Positions 12,628 to 25,200 of a stretch of DNA of 64,000 bases are shown piece after piece (positions within the stretch are counted from its first letter, which is position 1; every line of letters starts with the position of its first letter). A program made the position numbers and the translations under genes. This stretch comes from Apostichopus californicus (lineage: Eukaryota > Echinodermata > Holothuroidea > Aspidochirotida > Stichopodidae): NCBI GenBank assembly GCA_020650975.1, contig JAIPMN010001300.1, forward strand, positions 33,961 through 97,960. Reading direction: 5' to 3'. Below the pieces are notes generated by a model that saw only the letters and a program-made list of their open reading frames with translations, did not search any database and was not told the DNA's origin.

Positions 12628-14635
12628 TCTAAATTGCTGTCTCGGTCTTCCAGTGGTGGATGGGTGTTACCTTTATTTTTTTTCCCTGTTAGTATGGCTC
12701 TGATGCAAGATGATTATAGTGTAATACATTCTAAATTGTCTTCACAATAGTGCTTTATATTCACCACCAGTAGCCAGCTAGTTGGTAGCTCGCATGCAAT
12801 TCCAGCCTACTATCTAGCAAGGAATAGATTAGAGCTCTTGCAGTCCGTAAATGTCAAAGTAGATCTTGTCGTGCAGGATGTGGTGATCTTTTTATCAATT
12901 CCATTTGTTGATAATGCACTGTTGCTAATTAACAGTTACGGATATAAAGTCCCTCGATTGTTCAGACCGAATTTGAATGTTCTTGAATTGACGGCTTATA
13001 CTGTACTGTAAACGAACAGACAAAAAGATGATGTTTACTTCCTTAAGAACATACCAAAACAGACACTTGCGTCTTGTGTAGAAATTGTGAGCCGGTGATG
13101 AATCGAATAAACTTATATTGCGAATATACTATTTAAATGTCCTGACAGATGGTTGGCAAGCCCAGTCACCCTCAATGGACCAATTATAGAAATAGCTAAT
13201 TGTTAGCATCATAGATCCCCAAATAGGGATACATCATATTTTGAGTTCATTCATTAATATTCCTTTTTTTTTTTAGATTCTGAAGAATGGAAGTTCTTTG
13301 TTCTTTTAAGTTTTTATTTCCCTCTGTGATACTGATGGAATATTTTCAAGTTCTGATGTCACTGAAATATTGTACCTTTATAACATTCATAATTGCCCTA
13401 AAATGACTGACACATGGTCTTTCTTTTGTAACACGAAACAACACAATCCAGGAAGCTATAGGAATCGGGAGTCAGAGGGATACCAAAAGGATGGACGTTT
13501 ACGACATCTCACTTGTACATAATACAGCAGCCATGATATCTCCAAAAAAAAAAAATCATTTTTTGGTTACTTTCTATTTTGTTTTATCCTCTAACATATA
13601 ATTTTGTGGTATTAAAAAGTTACTACCTATATTTATACTTTGGGGGGTCAATCTCAAGCAGCATGAAAGTCTCAATCCTTTCTGGCAGAAATTCCAGATG
13701 CCCCAGAGAGACCACAGAGGGTGGCTGGAATGGAAGCGGGTTTTACTCCTGAGGTTTGTTTACCTTTGCAGCAACTTTTAAAATAGAGATCCAGTTTTGA
13801 CAAATGATGAAAAATCATCCTTGCCCCAAGATAGAAAAAGAGAAACCAAATTTTGGAAAATATTGAGATTGTGATCGCCTGTTGAGAAGGATTTTGCCAT
13901 GTTTTGGTCATGGCTTTATATAGGTCATGTATAGACCTGAATACATTCTACTTGTCATAACATTTCAGTGATAAATGTTACAAACTTCTTTTTTGGGGGA
14001 TGGGGGAGGGGGGGGGGGTTGGTAGATGGGAAAGGTCTTTGTCTTTGAAGTGAAAACATGTTGAGAAATAAAGTTAATTGCTCAATATCATCATTAAATT
14101 TCTTCAAGACTTTTCAAACAGTTGTGTTTACCCAAAGAAAATTGAAATGGAGGCAAATTTACTTTACATAATTATAGGAGCTGTTCTGCAATAATTCTGC
14201 TCTGTCACCAATGTGCTGAGGTTTGCAGTTGGTTGTTTCTACAGCAACGATTCAATCATCGTTATTCTTGTTCATTGTTTCATTTCCTCGAAGAGCAGTT
14301 TCGTATCCCTTTTGTAAAGATTGTGAGATCTGTACTGACCAAGAGCTTTTGTGAAATACAATGTGGTACAAGCAATGTTACATAGCAACAGAGAGTTTTA
14401 AAATCAGTATTAAAGTCTCATCTTGAAGGTTTCCAGATATTGATGGGCAACATGTTGAAGAGGGATAAAAGAGACATGTATCGATTGTTTTCAAAGAAAT
14501 TTTGAATTTAAATTTGCATCCATGAGGGAAGAAAATTACAGTACAAAGTACAGTACAAATTTCAGTACCTTTACTTCAATCGTAATTTTGGTAATTACAT
14601 TGAAATCTTTGCCTTTTCGCAGAAATATTACAAAA
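12628..14635. other. Non-coding stretch with G-rich tract
   Basis: No gene recognised. Contains a run of guanines at about 13996-14020 (GGGGGATGGGGGAGGGG-type), able in principle to form a G-quadruplex. Confidence 0.45.
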
Positions 14636-15600
14636 GCGTCTGCTGTTTGTTAGATTCCTTGCCGGAGGCAAAAGGAATCATTGAGGTCCTAATGCTGTGT
14701 GTGTGATGTGTGTATGTGATGCTTTGGCTTGTAAACACGATTACCCAATATTCTTAAGTTGGATGGACTTCAAACTTTGTATAGATGCACCATATTTAGT
14801 TCTCGAACGATAATGTTTTTGGCTGGGATCAAAGGTCAAACTAGGTCGCCAGAGGTCAAACTGATAACATTGTAAACATGATGGCTCAATAGTTTTAAGT
14901 TGGATGGACTTCAAACTGTGTATGTAGATGCACCGTATTGAGTTCTCGGCTCCTATTGTTTTGGGCTGGAATCAAAGGTCACACTAAGTTACCAGAGGTC
15001 AAACTGTGGAACATTGTCAACATATCTCAAGAAGAGAAGCTTTGATGAATCTCATGCTTGGCATGTTGATGTTGATTATTGAGTAGAGGAACCCTACTGA
15101 AATTGGTAGAGGTCAAAGGCCATTAACATTTAAGTGAAAATTTGGAAATCTTGTAAAAACGATAACTCAAGAAGTACATACTTCCTCCAGCTCCAGAATT
15201 ATATAGATCCAGCTTGGTGAGTAGAAGAACCCGATCAAAATTGGAAGTCAAATGTCATTTGTGGTCAACATAAGTCAAAGTCTGTAAAACCTTGTAAACA
15301 TTATAAAAAAAAAAAGGTTTTAGGAACTTCATACCCTGTAGTATGTACTACAGTATGTATAACCAGCTTAGTGAGTGCAAAAACCCTAATGAAATGCAGC
15401 ATCTCCAGAACATGAACATCAAAGGAGGTGGTAGGATAGCCTTATGTAGTGTAAAGTTTATACACAATTTGGTGTAGGTCAGAGTTCATTTAATGTCACC
15501 AGGGGGTCAAAACTCCTTGTAAACACGATATCTCCAGTTAGGCAAGTAACCGCTGGTAGGTGTTTCCCTCTGGTTAAATATAGCTTTAAACATAATTCAG
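14636..15600. repeat. Dispersed repeat with internal sub-repeats and AGGTCA motifs
   Basis: Begins near a hairpin (GATTCCTT-GCC-GGA-GGC-AA-AAGGAATC). Phrases recur at roughly 125-bp spacing: TAAGTTGGATGGACTTCAAA at about 14755 and 14900; TTGTAAACA-type phrases followed by ATGGCTCA, ATAACTCAAGAAG or ATATCTCC. AGGTCAAAC/AGGTCAAAG occurs five times between about 14830 and 15115 and AGGTCAG near 15478. The pattern looks like a diverged, internally tandem dispersed element rather than a gene. Confidence 0.6.
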
Positions 15601-18095
15601 TGTCACGGTTACAATTGCATTAATCTGTGTGGAATTTGATTTCAGCTATTACATGAATAATATCCTGTTTCAGTTTTGACAAATGAACTGTTGCTCAAAG
15701 GGGTTATGTAATATACTGAAAGGGAAAAACCATTCTCACATGTATATATATCTACACACAAACTGTTCACATTTGTCGAAAATTTGCATACAATTTTACA
15801 GGACTTTAATATAAACAGCGCTAAAAGATTACAAAATCATTGTGGTCCATGTAAAAGTAGATGAAAAAGTGGAATAATGGAGAGCAAATTGGTAAATTTG
15901 GTATTTTTTTATTTTTTTAAATTTAATTTAATTTTTTTAATTAAAAACTTGGTAATTTTTTGTTCAAACTAGCAATTTGTTAGGGATCAATCTGTGGCAA
16001 GTATACTACCAGCATGGTGAGTTAATGTCATAATCGCAGTTGCAAACATCTAGGCAAGGTACCGTCCAGCAGGGCTGTGGGTAAGTGGTTAATTACCACA
16101 CTTGATAAACTATCTGTGCTACATGTATCAATTCTGAAGATGTGCTCTAATTTGTTCTAAGAGTGACAGGAAGCTTCTGATATTACAAAGGTTATGATGG
16201 CCACTCCTGTTTTTATCTAGGCTGATTCCAAGTTGCTGCTGGTAACTCTTTTTTGCAAATGCTTCAACAGGAACTTAAACTATGATTACACCAAGAGGTT
16301 CATATTTGAACAGCGGATCTCATCATCCTGTTTGATTTTACAAAGTCTGTTTGTAAATTGACAACAAAGAATTTATGTTGATTATTACTCTAGATACTTC
16401 ACATGACCTTGCTATATATATAGCACAGTACAGTATGTGTAGCACTGGAACTTAAAAGAATGTCTAGATAGTACAGGTCTTCCACTGGGTCTGATAGTTC
16501 ATGCAGAATTCCCAGCGAAACCTTTTAAAACCTTTAAAAAACCTTTTTAATACCTTTTTAAAGACTCGTTTAGAGTAGAATTATTGTATTCAATCTTGGT
16601 AACCATTGGCCATTAAGTTTTGTGTGGACAGCCAAGCAATGATTCATGCAGTGATACAAAACAGACTCACAAAGAACAGTTCATGTAAGTCAGGTATTTT
16701 AAATAAGGGCCACAGATGATTTTAAAATTGGGCATAGATGGTGAGTGAGTATCTTACAAATTAACTTCATTTTGGACATTTAAATACCTTTATTTTCATA
16801 TTTGAAGCCTTTCAAAACCTTTTCTTCTTCATTTACAATCTTTACAAAAACCTTGATTTTGTTGAGGTCTTTTATCATAGCATATATGATCCTATGTAGA
16901 TCTGTAATAGTCATCTATACTGTATCGACACTCAAAATAAAATCCAAGGTTGTCACTGCAGCTGAAAATTTCACTTCAATTCGGAACAAGCTGAGTTGTA
17001 TTTTAATCAGCCCTCCTCCCCCTCAACTCCTCCCCCTCACCTCCTCCTCCTCCCACTCTCCCTTCCCCCCTCTCTTTCCAAACCTTTAATGTTCATGATT
17101 GAATGCCAATCAGCTGTTTAATCATGCTTTGGTATGTGTTTTCCTATTAAGGGAATTGTCATCTGACAAGATCTGACATAGGCGTGGCAAAGATTTGATC
17201 ATGTGACCAATATTCTGAAATAATGGGGCCGAAACTGATGTCAGTTTGGCAAAGGTGTCTTCAAAATAAAGCTGTAGTGTCCAGCTTCTTAACAGTGAGA
17301 TTCTCAAGCTGTATTGTGTCTTGGATTTGTCTAGTTTTGCTAGCTTACTATCTGAGTTAAATACAGGCCTACTCTCCCCCTCCCCCCCCCCCCCATCAGC
17401 ATTTAGACTCGGCTGGTCTTTGCTTATAAATACAGAAGTGATGGGCAAGTAACCGAACATCTTGGTTGAAATATCCCGGGCTGAGCATTCACGTAACACT
17501 CTTGATCACCTTTGTTGAGTCAGGATCCTCCAGAAAAAGGGGATCAAGCTTGCAAAGTCTGATCCTCAGTACATGATCACCCTTTTGGATCATCCGCCCC
17601 CCCTCCCTTTTGCATTGTCAAATGATGTGAACAAGGCTGAAAGCTTCTTTGACTGCTTGGATGTTTTGTTTGTGTTCATGTGTACAAAGTTACCCAATTG
17701 GGGTTTTCCACGTTTGTTTATTCTATAGATCTAGAGCTGGGTTCAAGCTAAATTTATCATACCACAGCATATATATCTGACTACCTGCTTACCGTCACAG
17801 TAGAATGCTGCAACTTTTGAACAGGTATTTGAGATTCTTGCTGGTTTAAATTCAAGTATGGATTTATCCACAGAACTATAAATTTCTATGCAAAGTAAGC
17901 TTGACTGTTGTCACCAGATGCAAATTCCTTCATCAACCGTTTTCAGTTGATAGCTTTGCAGATTTATTAATTACTTCACATGCATTTATTTCAAGCCACA
18001 AATAGACGCTGTGCGTACTCCTCAATGCTGTTGCAATAGGGAGTGACATCTAGATTACAACAGAGTTAGCAGTTAAACAAGCTTGCTCTGTCCAG
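15601..18095. other. Non-coding stretch
   Basis: AT-rich, with poly(T/A) near 15905-15960, a C/T-rich tract at 17000-17080 and poly-C at 17375-17395. No conserved exon recognised. Confidence 0.5.
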
Positions 18096-18257
18096 TCTTC
18101 CTGCTAATACATGCGTAGCGTTATTCCTTAATGGTAGATTCGGAAAGGAGAAGTACTGTAAGTGGGCGGTGCCCAGGGAGCGAGGGCGCAGTTGTAAAAC
18201 GTTCCAATGTGTAGTTTGGTAGATGGGAAAGTGAAGATGTGGGACTGTGGGAGACAG
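18096..18257 (+). promoter_or_regulatory. Possible untranslated first exon or promoter segment
   Basis: A locally CpG-enriched patch (about seven CpGs in 150 bp, including GGGCGGTGCC and GAGCGAGGGCGC) ends at a strong donor, GACAG|GTAAGT at 18258. All three plus frames are closed, so any exon here would be 5' UTR. GGGCGG is a GC-box core. It lies upstream of the DP gene on the same strand and could be one of its transcription starts. Inference only. Confidence 0.25.
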
Positions 18258-21200
18258 GTAAGTATCGTCACTCGTAAAATAAGTTTTGGGGAATTTATCA
18301 TAATTTAAAAGAAAAAACATAAGTGTCATGGCCAAGTCTTGCAAATCACCTTTTCTCAACTTGTTTAATTACTTCAAAAAAGCTCCAAACTGTTAACTTT
18401 CATCTGTGTCTCTCTTTACTTAAAACCATTTAATTTGTTTATCTTCATTTAGTCATTTACTTAACAAGATAGTTTGAAGGAAGGGCATGGTAACTGCAGC
18501 ATTATTTGTTTCAAAATTACCATCATAAAATTACCATTTATTTAGGACAAAGCTTTTACTGGGATCAACTTTTGCAAATAACATATGATATATAGGTGGC
18601 TAGGTTGTTGTAGATATATGAAAGGATGCAACTAAATTTATCTCCAAACTCACAAGATACAATAGCCAATACTGCTATATAATTGGCTTGGGCAAGTAAC
18701 TCCACTCTGAAGTCAAGGCCACAATGGCTGCTTGTGAGTGGAGTGGCAACTTGCACTTATAATGACCCCGGAATTCTTTCAAGTAACTTGTACTCTTACC
18801 GGTCATCCTCACAGGCTCTACAATTCCACTACTACTCCATCACAGCCGTTCTTTGGTAGAGGAAGCTGATCAGTTACAGAATTTTTTTAAACATTAGCAA
18901 CCTGTGGGTTGAGTAATAATATGAAAATTCTGTACATGAAGCTAGTGTGAATGGACATCAAATGTCTTTTAATACTTTTTTTAAATTTGTGAGAAGTAAA
19001 AGTGATATCATATCAAATACGACCTAGCATAATCATTCATGAGATATTGGACCCCTCCCCCCCCACCTCCACCCTCTCAGGTCTTGCTTGTTCATGTCAC
19101 AAAACTAATTTTCCTAAATTTGATGTCGTTAACAACTGAGTGGTGTGAGTCCAAGGCCCATGGGTAGGTACTAACTCAACTCTTTAAATTTCTCTGGGCA
19201 AGCCCAGTAGTAGTAGATAGGTTCATTGGATCAGCTCTCTGCTGTCATGTGTGGTAAGTGCTGCAGAGTTATTTCCTGTAATCTCCATGTGGTAAAAAGG
19301 AACAACCTTCAAAGTACAGCCTGGCTTTATCAAAGAATGTGTGTAAAATCAATAATTGGCTTTGTCAGACAATGCTTAGCTGACCTGTTTGAATAGTGAA
19401 TCTATAGTGGGTATTCATCGCTGGAATCTCTCCTTGTCCTGTCTAAAACCACGAATGTTCAAACTACACTTGAAAACACCACATTGAATGAATGAAGTTG
19501 GATAAGTATGCTGCAAAGGTGCTTGTGTAAATGCAGGGGTTGGGGTGGGGTTGGGGAGGGAGGGATTGGGGAGGGAGGGGGACTGGACAATGATGATATT
19601 TAAGGAAGCAGAATTATAGGAAGAAGGAAATGAGTGAGTGTAGGATGGATAGTGCAGAAAGAGGAATGGGGTGCGAGGAGAGAGAGGATGAGTGTAGTTT
19701 TAAAGAGAGGTGAATGGAAAGTGTAGGAGATGGGGATATTTTTCCTTCGCTAAGTTCTCCCCAGAAGGGTGGTATTGTCAGGATTGGGGTCGCCTCCCAG
19801 TAAAGTCAGTAAAGTAAAGCTCTCCTCTTAGTTATTAATTTATTTCGTAAACACTTCCAATCTGGAAATAATTTGCTTGTTTCTTCATTATCCTTACACT
19901 GCATTAATATGAAATACTAGTCTGTTCTCCCCCCACCCCGAATTTGGCTAACCTGCAGGAGCTCGATCAGGCTTGTCCCCCCCCCCCTCCCATGACACAC
20001 GGAGTGAGGGAAGAGTAATGGCGCATAGGGATATATCTCTTGCATTGATAACTTGGACATCCTTGGGAGGTAAAGAGTACCTCAACATTCAGATTTTGTT
20101 CATAGACGTGGATTTGTTTCACCGTGTGTAGACTAATTTCTGTATGCATTTATCAGCTTATGCCTTCAGGAACCAATCAGAGTAAGTGAACCATGTGAAA
20201 ATCGTGGATGTTTCATCGCATTCATCTTCATTGCTATAGCTGGACCTCTGTCCCAAATTCTCACTATGAACAGATTCCTGTGCAAATTTACATATTAGAT
20301 TTAAGTCACATGATGAAGAAACAATGATCGTTTAACCCGCATGAAGTGCCAGCTGGATGTCTAGTTGATGTTGTAATAATATGTTGAAGTATACTGTATG
20401 TATTAGCGAATAATCTAACCAATATGCCGTTAAATAATCCCCCTTAAGTTGCCAATTGTGGGAAACATAGGGATCCTTTAATACAGTCGATCAGGTAGAA
20501 CAATAGTAATTATCCGTTAACAAGGGCAGAGTCCACACGAGACTATCCTTGTCTCAAGTAATGTATGATCAATCGTACTACTGGTGACCTTTAAGAAATT
20601 AGTTCCTTACAGGAAACAAGCATTTTTTTTTTGTTGCTTCTAGATGAGTTGCTAAGGAGCATTCCTGCCATTTTAATTACCTACCAATGTTTTTGAAATA
20701 TAACCTAATACAGTACTGGTAGATATTATCAGGTCAGACAGGGTCATTTCTTGGGTCACTGCTTGGAAGCTTAACTGGCCCCAATTGGGGGTTTCCACAT
20801 TTGGTTATTCTGTAGATCTAGCTGGGTTCAATTTTGGATTACATGCAAGGATCTAGCCAATGAAAACAGTTTGTGTCCCTCACAAAGGATGCCCAAAAAA
20901 GTCCAAGATTGGTCAGGAAATGTTGAACTTTTGCATCTCAAGCTGTTGTCAGTATTATTTATTATTTGGGGGGTCGGGGGGGGGGATAGTTATTACATCG
21001 CCATGGTCACCACTGTATATATCATTATGTTGAGACATGTATATCTAGGGAAATGTATGTGTGTCATTGTAAAATTTGTGTAGATAGGTCATTGGTGGTG
21101 CATGAGGATATCATTGCTAGTGATTGCTGCGTGATAAAAAAAAGTTTCATTCCCTCAACTACTTTTGAATTCATCAGATTTGCAACAAACTTACCATGGA

Positions 21201-22015
21201 CTCGCATCTGAAAAGGTATGAGTGGAATCACATGCAGCATTTATAATCAAAACAAAAGTCTTCAAAAACAAAATTAATTTATCAATCTGATGTAAGACAG
21301 TTGTAGTTAAAGACTTAAAATCTGAATGGGATATCAGAAACCAATTCTTGAAATTCCATAGGTGTGGTTAATATAGTACTGTAGATAATCCCCCAGCAGC
21401 AAATGTTGCAAGTTTTGGAAACATATTTATAGCTAGCCTGTCATTCTTTACCAACAATACTGACCTGAATTGCAAATGCAGAGGAATATTTTTGTTTCAA
21501 TTTCAAAATATTTACCTTGGAGTACCTTTATACAATAATTGCACAATGCTTTTTAAGTGGACACAACCTTTTATGTGTATTGGCTGCCTAGCATCACGCA
21601 TCAACATGAAAGCAAAACAAGGCAGCTGCCTTCTACAAAGAATCTATTAATGTATATGATTTCCTAGAATATAGACTTTTTCTTTTGGTGTTTGGTTTTC
21701 TCACAGCAAAAAAAAGTTCCTGACAAAGCTTTTCTCATCTCCTTGAGGATTGAGGGTTCGTTTGCCTTCCCTGTAATATCATACAATTCATTGACTGTGC
21801 AGACACTATATACAGACCTACTATCCAGTTAGGTAGTGAAAATGTCAATTGGTCTTTGTTTACTCCAGATAGCACAGACCTACAGAAGAGACAAAGTGCC
21901 ACCAAAGTATATTTATTACCTTATTTTCACATTTTACCACTGATTGTATAGGAAAGAACTGTACATTACTATAAAGATTGACCAAACACCATTTTAGTTG
22001 ATCATATATATGTAG
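18258..22015. other. Non-coding stretch with G-rich tract
   Basis: No gene recognised. G-rich at 19535-19590 (several GGGG runs, quadruplex-capable). A segment at 20776-20830 is a diverged copy of 17690-17745, both carrying CCCAATTGGGG and TAGATCTA..GCTGGGTTCA. Confidence 0.45.
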
Positions 22016-22244
22016 GTATTTTTGATCCTCCTGCAAGCAGGAACTCGCGAAGAAGCCTCATTGGCTTATCAAAGCCGCAAGCTGACCGAAGTCAGTCTCT
22101 TAGATTCATATTTAACGGCCATGATTTATGAATTGTCAATTGTCAAAAACCTGTAACTGGACGACATACATTAATCTTGGAGTAACTCGAACTGGGGACC
22201 TTATGATTGGAAGCCACCGGCGTTAACCACTGAGCTAACACTCC
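22016..22244 (-). repeat. tRNA-derived SINE
   Basis: On the minus strand it begins GGAGTGTTAGCTCAGTGG, a tRNA 5' end with a good A box (TAGCTCAGTGG). A CTTCCAA anticodon-loop-like heptamer (Gly-TCC type) and a B-box-like GTTCGAGTTAC follow, then ACTCC pairing with the 5' GGAGT. A roughly 160-bp body follows, containing TTGATAAGCCAATGAGGC and TCGCGAGTTCCTGCTTGCAG. The anticodon stem is degenerate and there is a long tail, so it is a SINE rather than a functional tRNA gene. Confidence 0.7.
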
Positions 22245-25200
22245 TTAAATCGTAACACTCTTTAAATCGTGACCTTCAACTTATCCGTTGAATGAGAAAG
22301 GATTGTCTGGAGCAAAATCTATTTTCCATGGAGAATGAGGAACGTATATTTGGTATGCTGGTAAAATATGCAAGCAATTCCTATATTGCTTTTATTATTG
22401 AGATATTGGTAATTGTGCCATTTATAGTGAACTTGAAGCAAACAGGTTGTGAGATCATAGTCACACGTTGATCCAGCAAAATGTTCTTGCTTTTCCTATA
22501 TTTTTCATGTTTATTAGTTTGACCCTTGGATTGGATAGGGTTCCAACACTACAGGTACCTTAGGGGGATTTGACGATTACAATATGCCAATAACTGAAGT
22601 GTGTCTATATATTGAGATGTACCACAATTTTGAAGTTATATATTTAACATACATTTTGAAAACAAAAAATAGAGGTAAAAGACACTTGTCAATATGCATA
22701 GAACTATGGCATCATAACATCTTGCTTCAAGGGTACAAACTTCAAATGCTGTTGTCTTGACAAAGGAATGTAGGAATTAAATGCAAACTTCACCAGTGGA
22801 CTCAACATATATTCCTTGTTTCACAGTCCCAAAATAAGAGTTTCACCTGAAGTATCCTTTTTAATAGAAAAGTCCTTGGCAACAGTTTCTATTTGACCAA
22901 GTGGAGTATCCTTCTAAGTACCTTTATCGTTTATACATTGCTTTGCAGACTTTCATTTTTGTTGAGATTGCCAATTTGATGGTTAATTATATAGCAAAGT
23001 CACAATCTTCAAAAGTAAACATACAAACTTCCTCTCCTGAGAAATGTTGTTGCATGTAAAAGTTGGAATTATATGACAGACAATGGCTAAAAAAATAAAA
23101 AAATAAATTCTCTCTTCTCATTTTCTTCTTTGAAGAAGATGTAATAATGAAACAAATGTGAGTTTATAATGTTGTCTTGACTGTCTTGAATATGATACAT
23201 TAGTTGGCGTGTACTGTACTGTAGGTTTTAATGTTGCAGTGTCAGCAGCTACAGTATATATGTAGGGATTGCAGTAATTATAAAATGGTTATGGGCATGT
23301 AATTGTCTGTATCTTACTGGGAGAGTTCAAGTGATGTATCAGCTTTCAGTCAAACAAGCCTTCCTTTGACTTTGAATGTCTGTGGTAAATGCAGGAATGC
23401 TGGTACAAACTCCTTGTTGAAAGGGTGCTCTACATCCTTGATGATCTTGGACCCATCGTGCAATGAGAGTGCCACCTGTACATGGAAAGATGCTTTTTAT
23501 CATTGCTCTTTTGTGGTAGAGCTTCTTATACCCATTTATTTTAAAAACGATCTGTTGTTAGTGTTTGTTCACATGGCAACAGGTATATTTAATAAGTACT
23601 AATTTAATCGTGTGTGAAATTGTTATATTGCTAATTATTAGTCTTCACTGCATGTCGCCATTGGTTGTGGTTGCTATGCATATATAAACTGCGTATGAAT
23701 GACGACAAAAACAAAAGTGCAAGACTTAGCAGAAGAGATGAATTGCAAAAAACCTAAGGGTTTTACATCTTCAGTGACATATATCTTAAAATTGATACTG
23801 GATGTCAAGCTAAAAAGCGATCATTTTACAGGTTTAGTTAATGTCCATTTTATGAACTCAAAATCACCAACCAAATGCGACAAGGTTCCTCGAGGAGGAT
23901 ACAGTAAGAATCTTTCACAAAGTTCTAAGGACGATGACACAGGGTTGTGGGGGGTTGGGGGGGGGATGGAGGGGAGCAGGAGTCAGACCATTGTTCAATG
24001 GCGTTGAAATCCCCAGTGGCAAAATCTGTGAAAAATCGTTTTCACAAAAGTTACTGGGTAATTCCAAGGTAGGAAGTGCCTCAAATTCCTTATAAATCTC
24101 CCGGGCTACCAACTTTGGATCAAAACGATCTCAGCATTAATGACATAAATGTAAGTAATATACAGTGCAGCTTCAGGAACATATTTAATGTGATATTATT
24201 TAGTTTTTGTGTATTATGTATCTTTGTTTTTCTACATGTACACGTTACAAGCTACAGTGTTATCTATTTTGTGTAGTATATATTGCATCATGAGATATAC
24301 CAGGTGTATACTTTTATACTCTAGTATTTGTGCTCACTCTCATTGTAGTATTGTTGTAATCACTGTGTTGTAGTTTTGCCTTTGTAAACTGACAAATTAT
24401 TTATTAAGCCAATCGTCAAAGTTGGTAGGCGTAGTGTGGTATGTATCTATTAAATGGATTCCAAACTGCTACTTTCAGTTTGGTAAAATATTTGGCATTT
24501 TTTCCTTTCTTGTAAGCAAGGGTGTGAAAATTAGCTAGCTCCATGCGTCGCACAGTCCCCCGTTACTTCCCAATTGGCGCCCAAATATGCTATGAACAAA
24601 TAGGCGAGGCACCCGCTTTTTTTTTAGTAGCGTCCAGATTACATAATGCAATGATTTACAATCACATAGTTAAACAAAATAAAGGAATGAATGGTTTTGG
24701 CGAATATATAACAGTAGTTATAGGGATTATTATTAATCCTTATGGTTTATGGTTATGGTTCCTTGCTTTAAAGTTAATTTTAAATGGTGACGAAAGAATA
24801 TATAATTTTCCCATTTCCTGTATGTATATGATCAACACATGTAAAAGCGTTAGATGGGAAGGAGAGGGTGGGGAAGAATGATTGTTTAGAACCAGATGGA
24901 ATCAAAACTCATAAGTAACTAATAAAGGTTCTTTCGAATAATGCTAGAAAGCCTGTCTATTTTGATCAGTTGCAATGTCACTATTTCTGTAGTAAGACCT
25001 GGCAGGTTTGGCAAAATTGCCTTAACTTGATAATGAAGTGCAAAATTATGCTCTAAGGCAACACAGTGTTGCATGATAATAACATCAGTATGCAGGCTTA
25101 GAGTGCCTAAAAGTTACATTCTAAACATTTTCAAAATATGGGCCTCACCCATCCAGATTTGGAGGCTTTGGAGAATGGGCGACGTTCGGATATTAAAGTC

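Noticed and set aside
17122-17499. 125-codon minus-strand open frame
   Set aside because: Runs through a poly-C tract (GGGGEGE), and nothing in it is recognisable; probably chance.
22174-22244. Functional tRNA-Gly gene on the minus strand
   Set aside because: Anticodon stem and B box are degenerate and the sequence continues into a repeat body, so it is a SINE head.
23699-24007. Open frame beginning MTTKTKVQDLAEEMNC
   Set aside because: The start looks protein-like but it runs into a G-rich low-complexity end and has no convincing donor or homologue.
24543-24881. 112-codon open frame starting MRRTVPRYFPIG
   Set aside because: Some CpGs at the start, but the rest is AT-derived hydrophobic sequence with a poly-T run; no domain or splice pattern.
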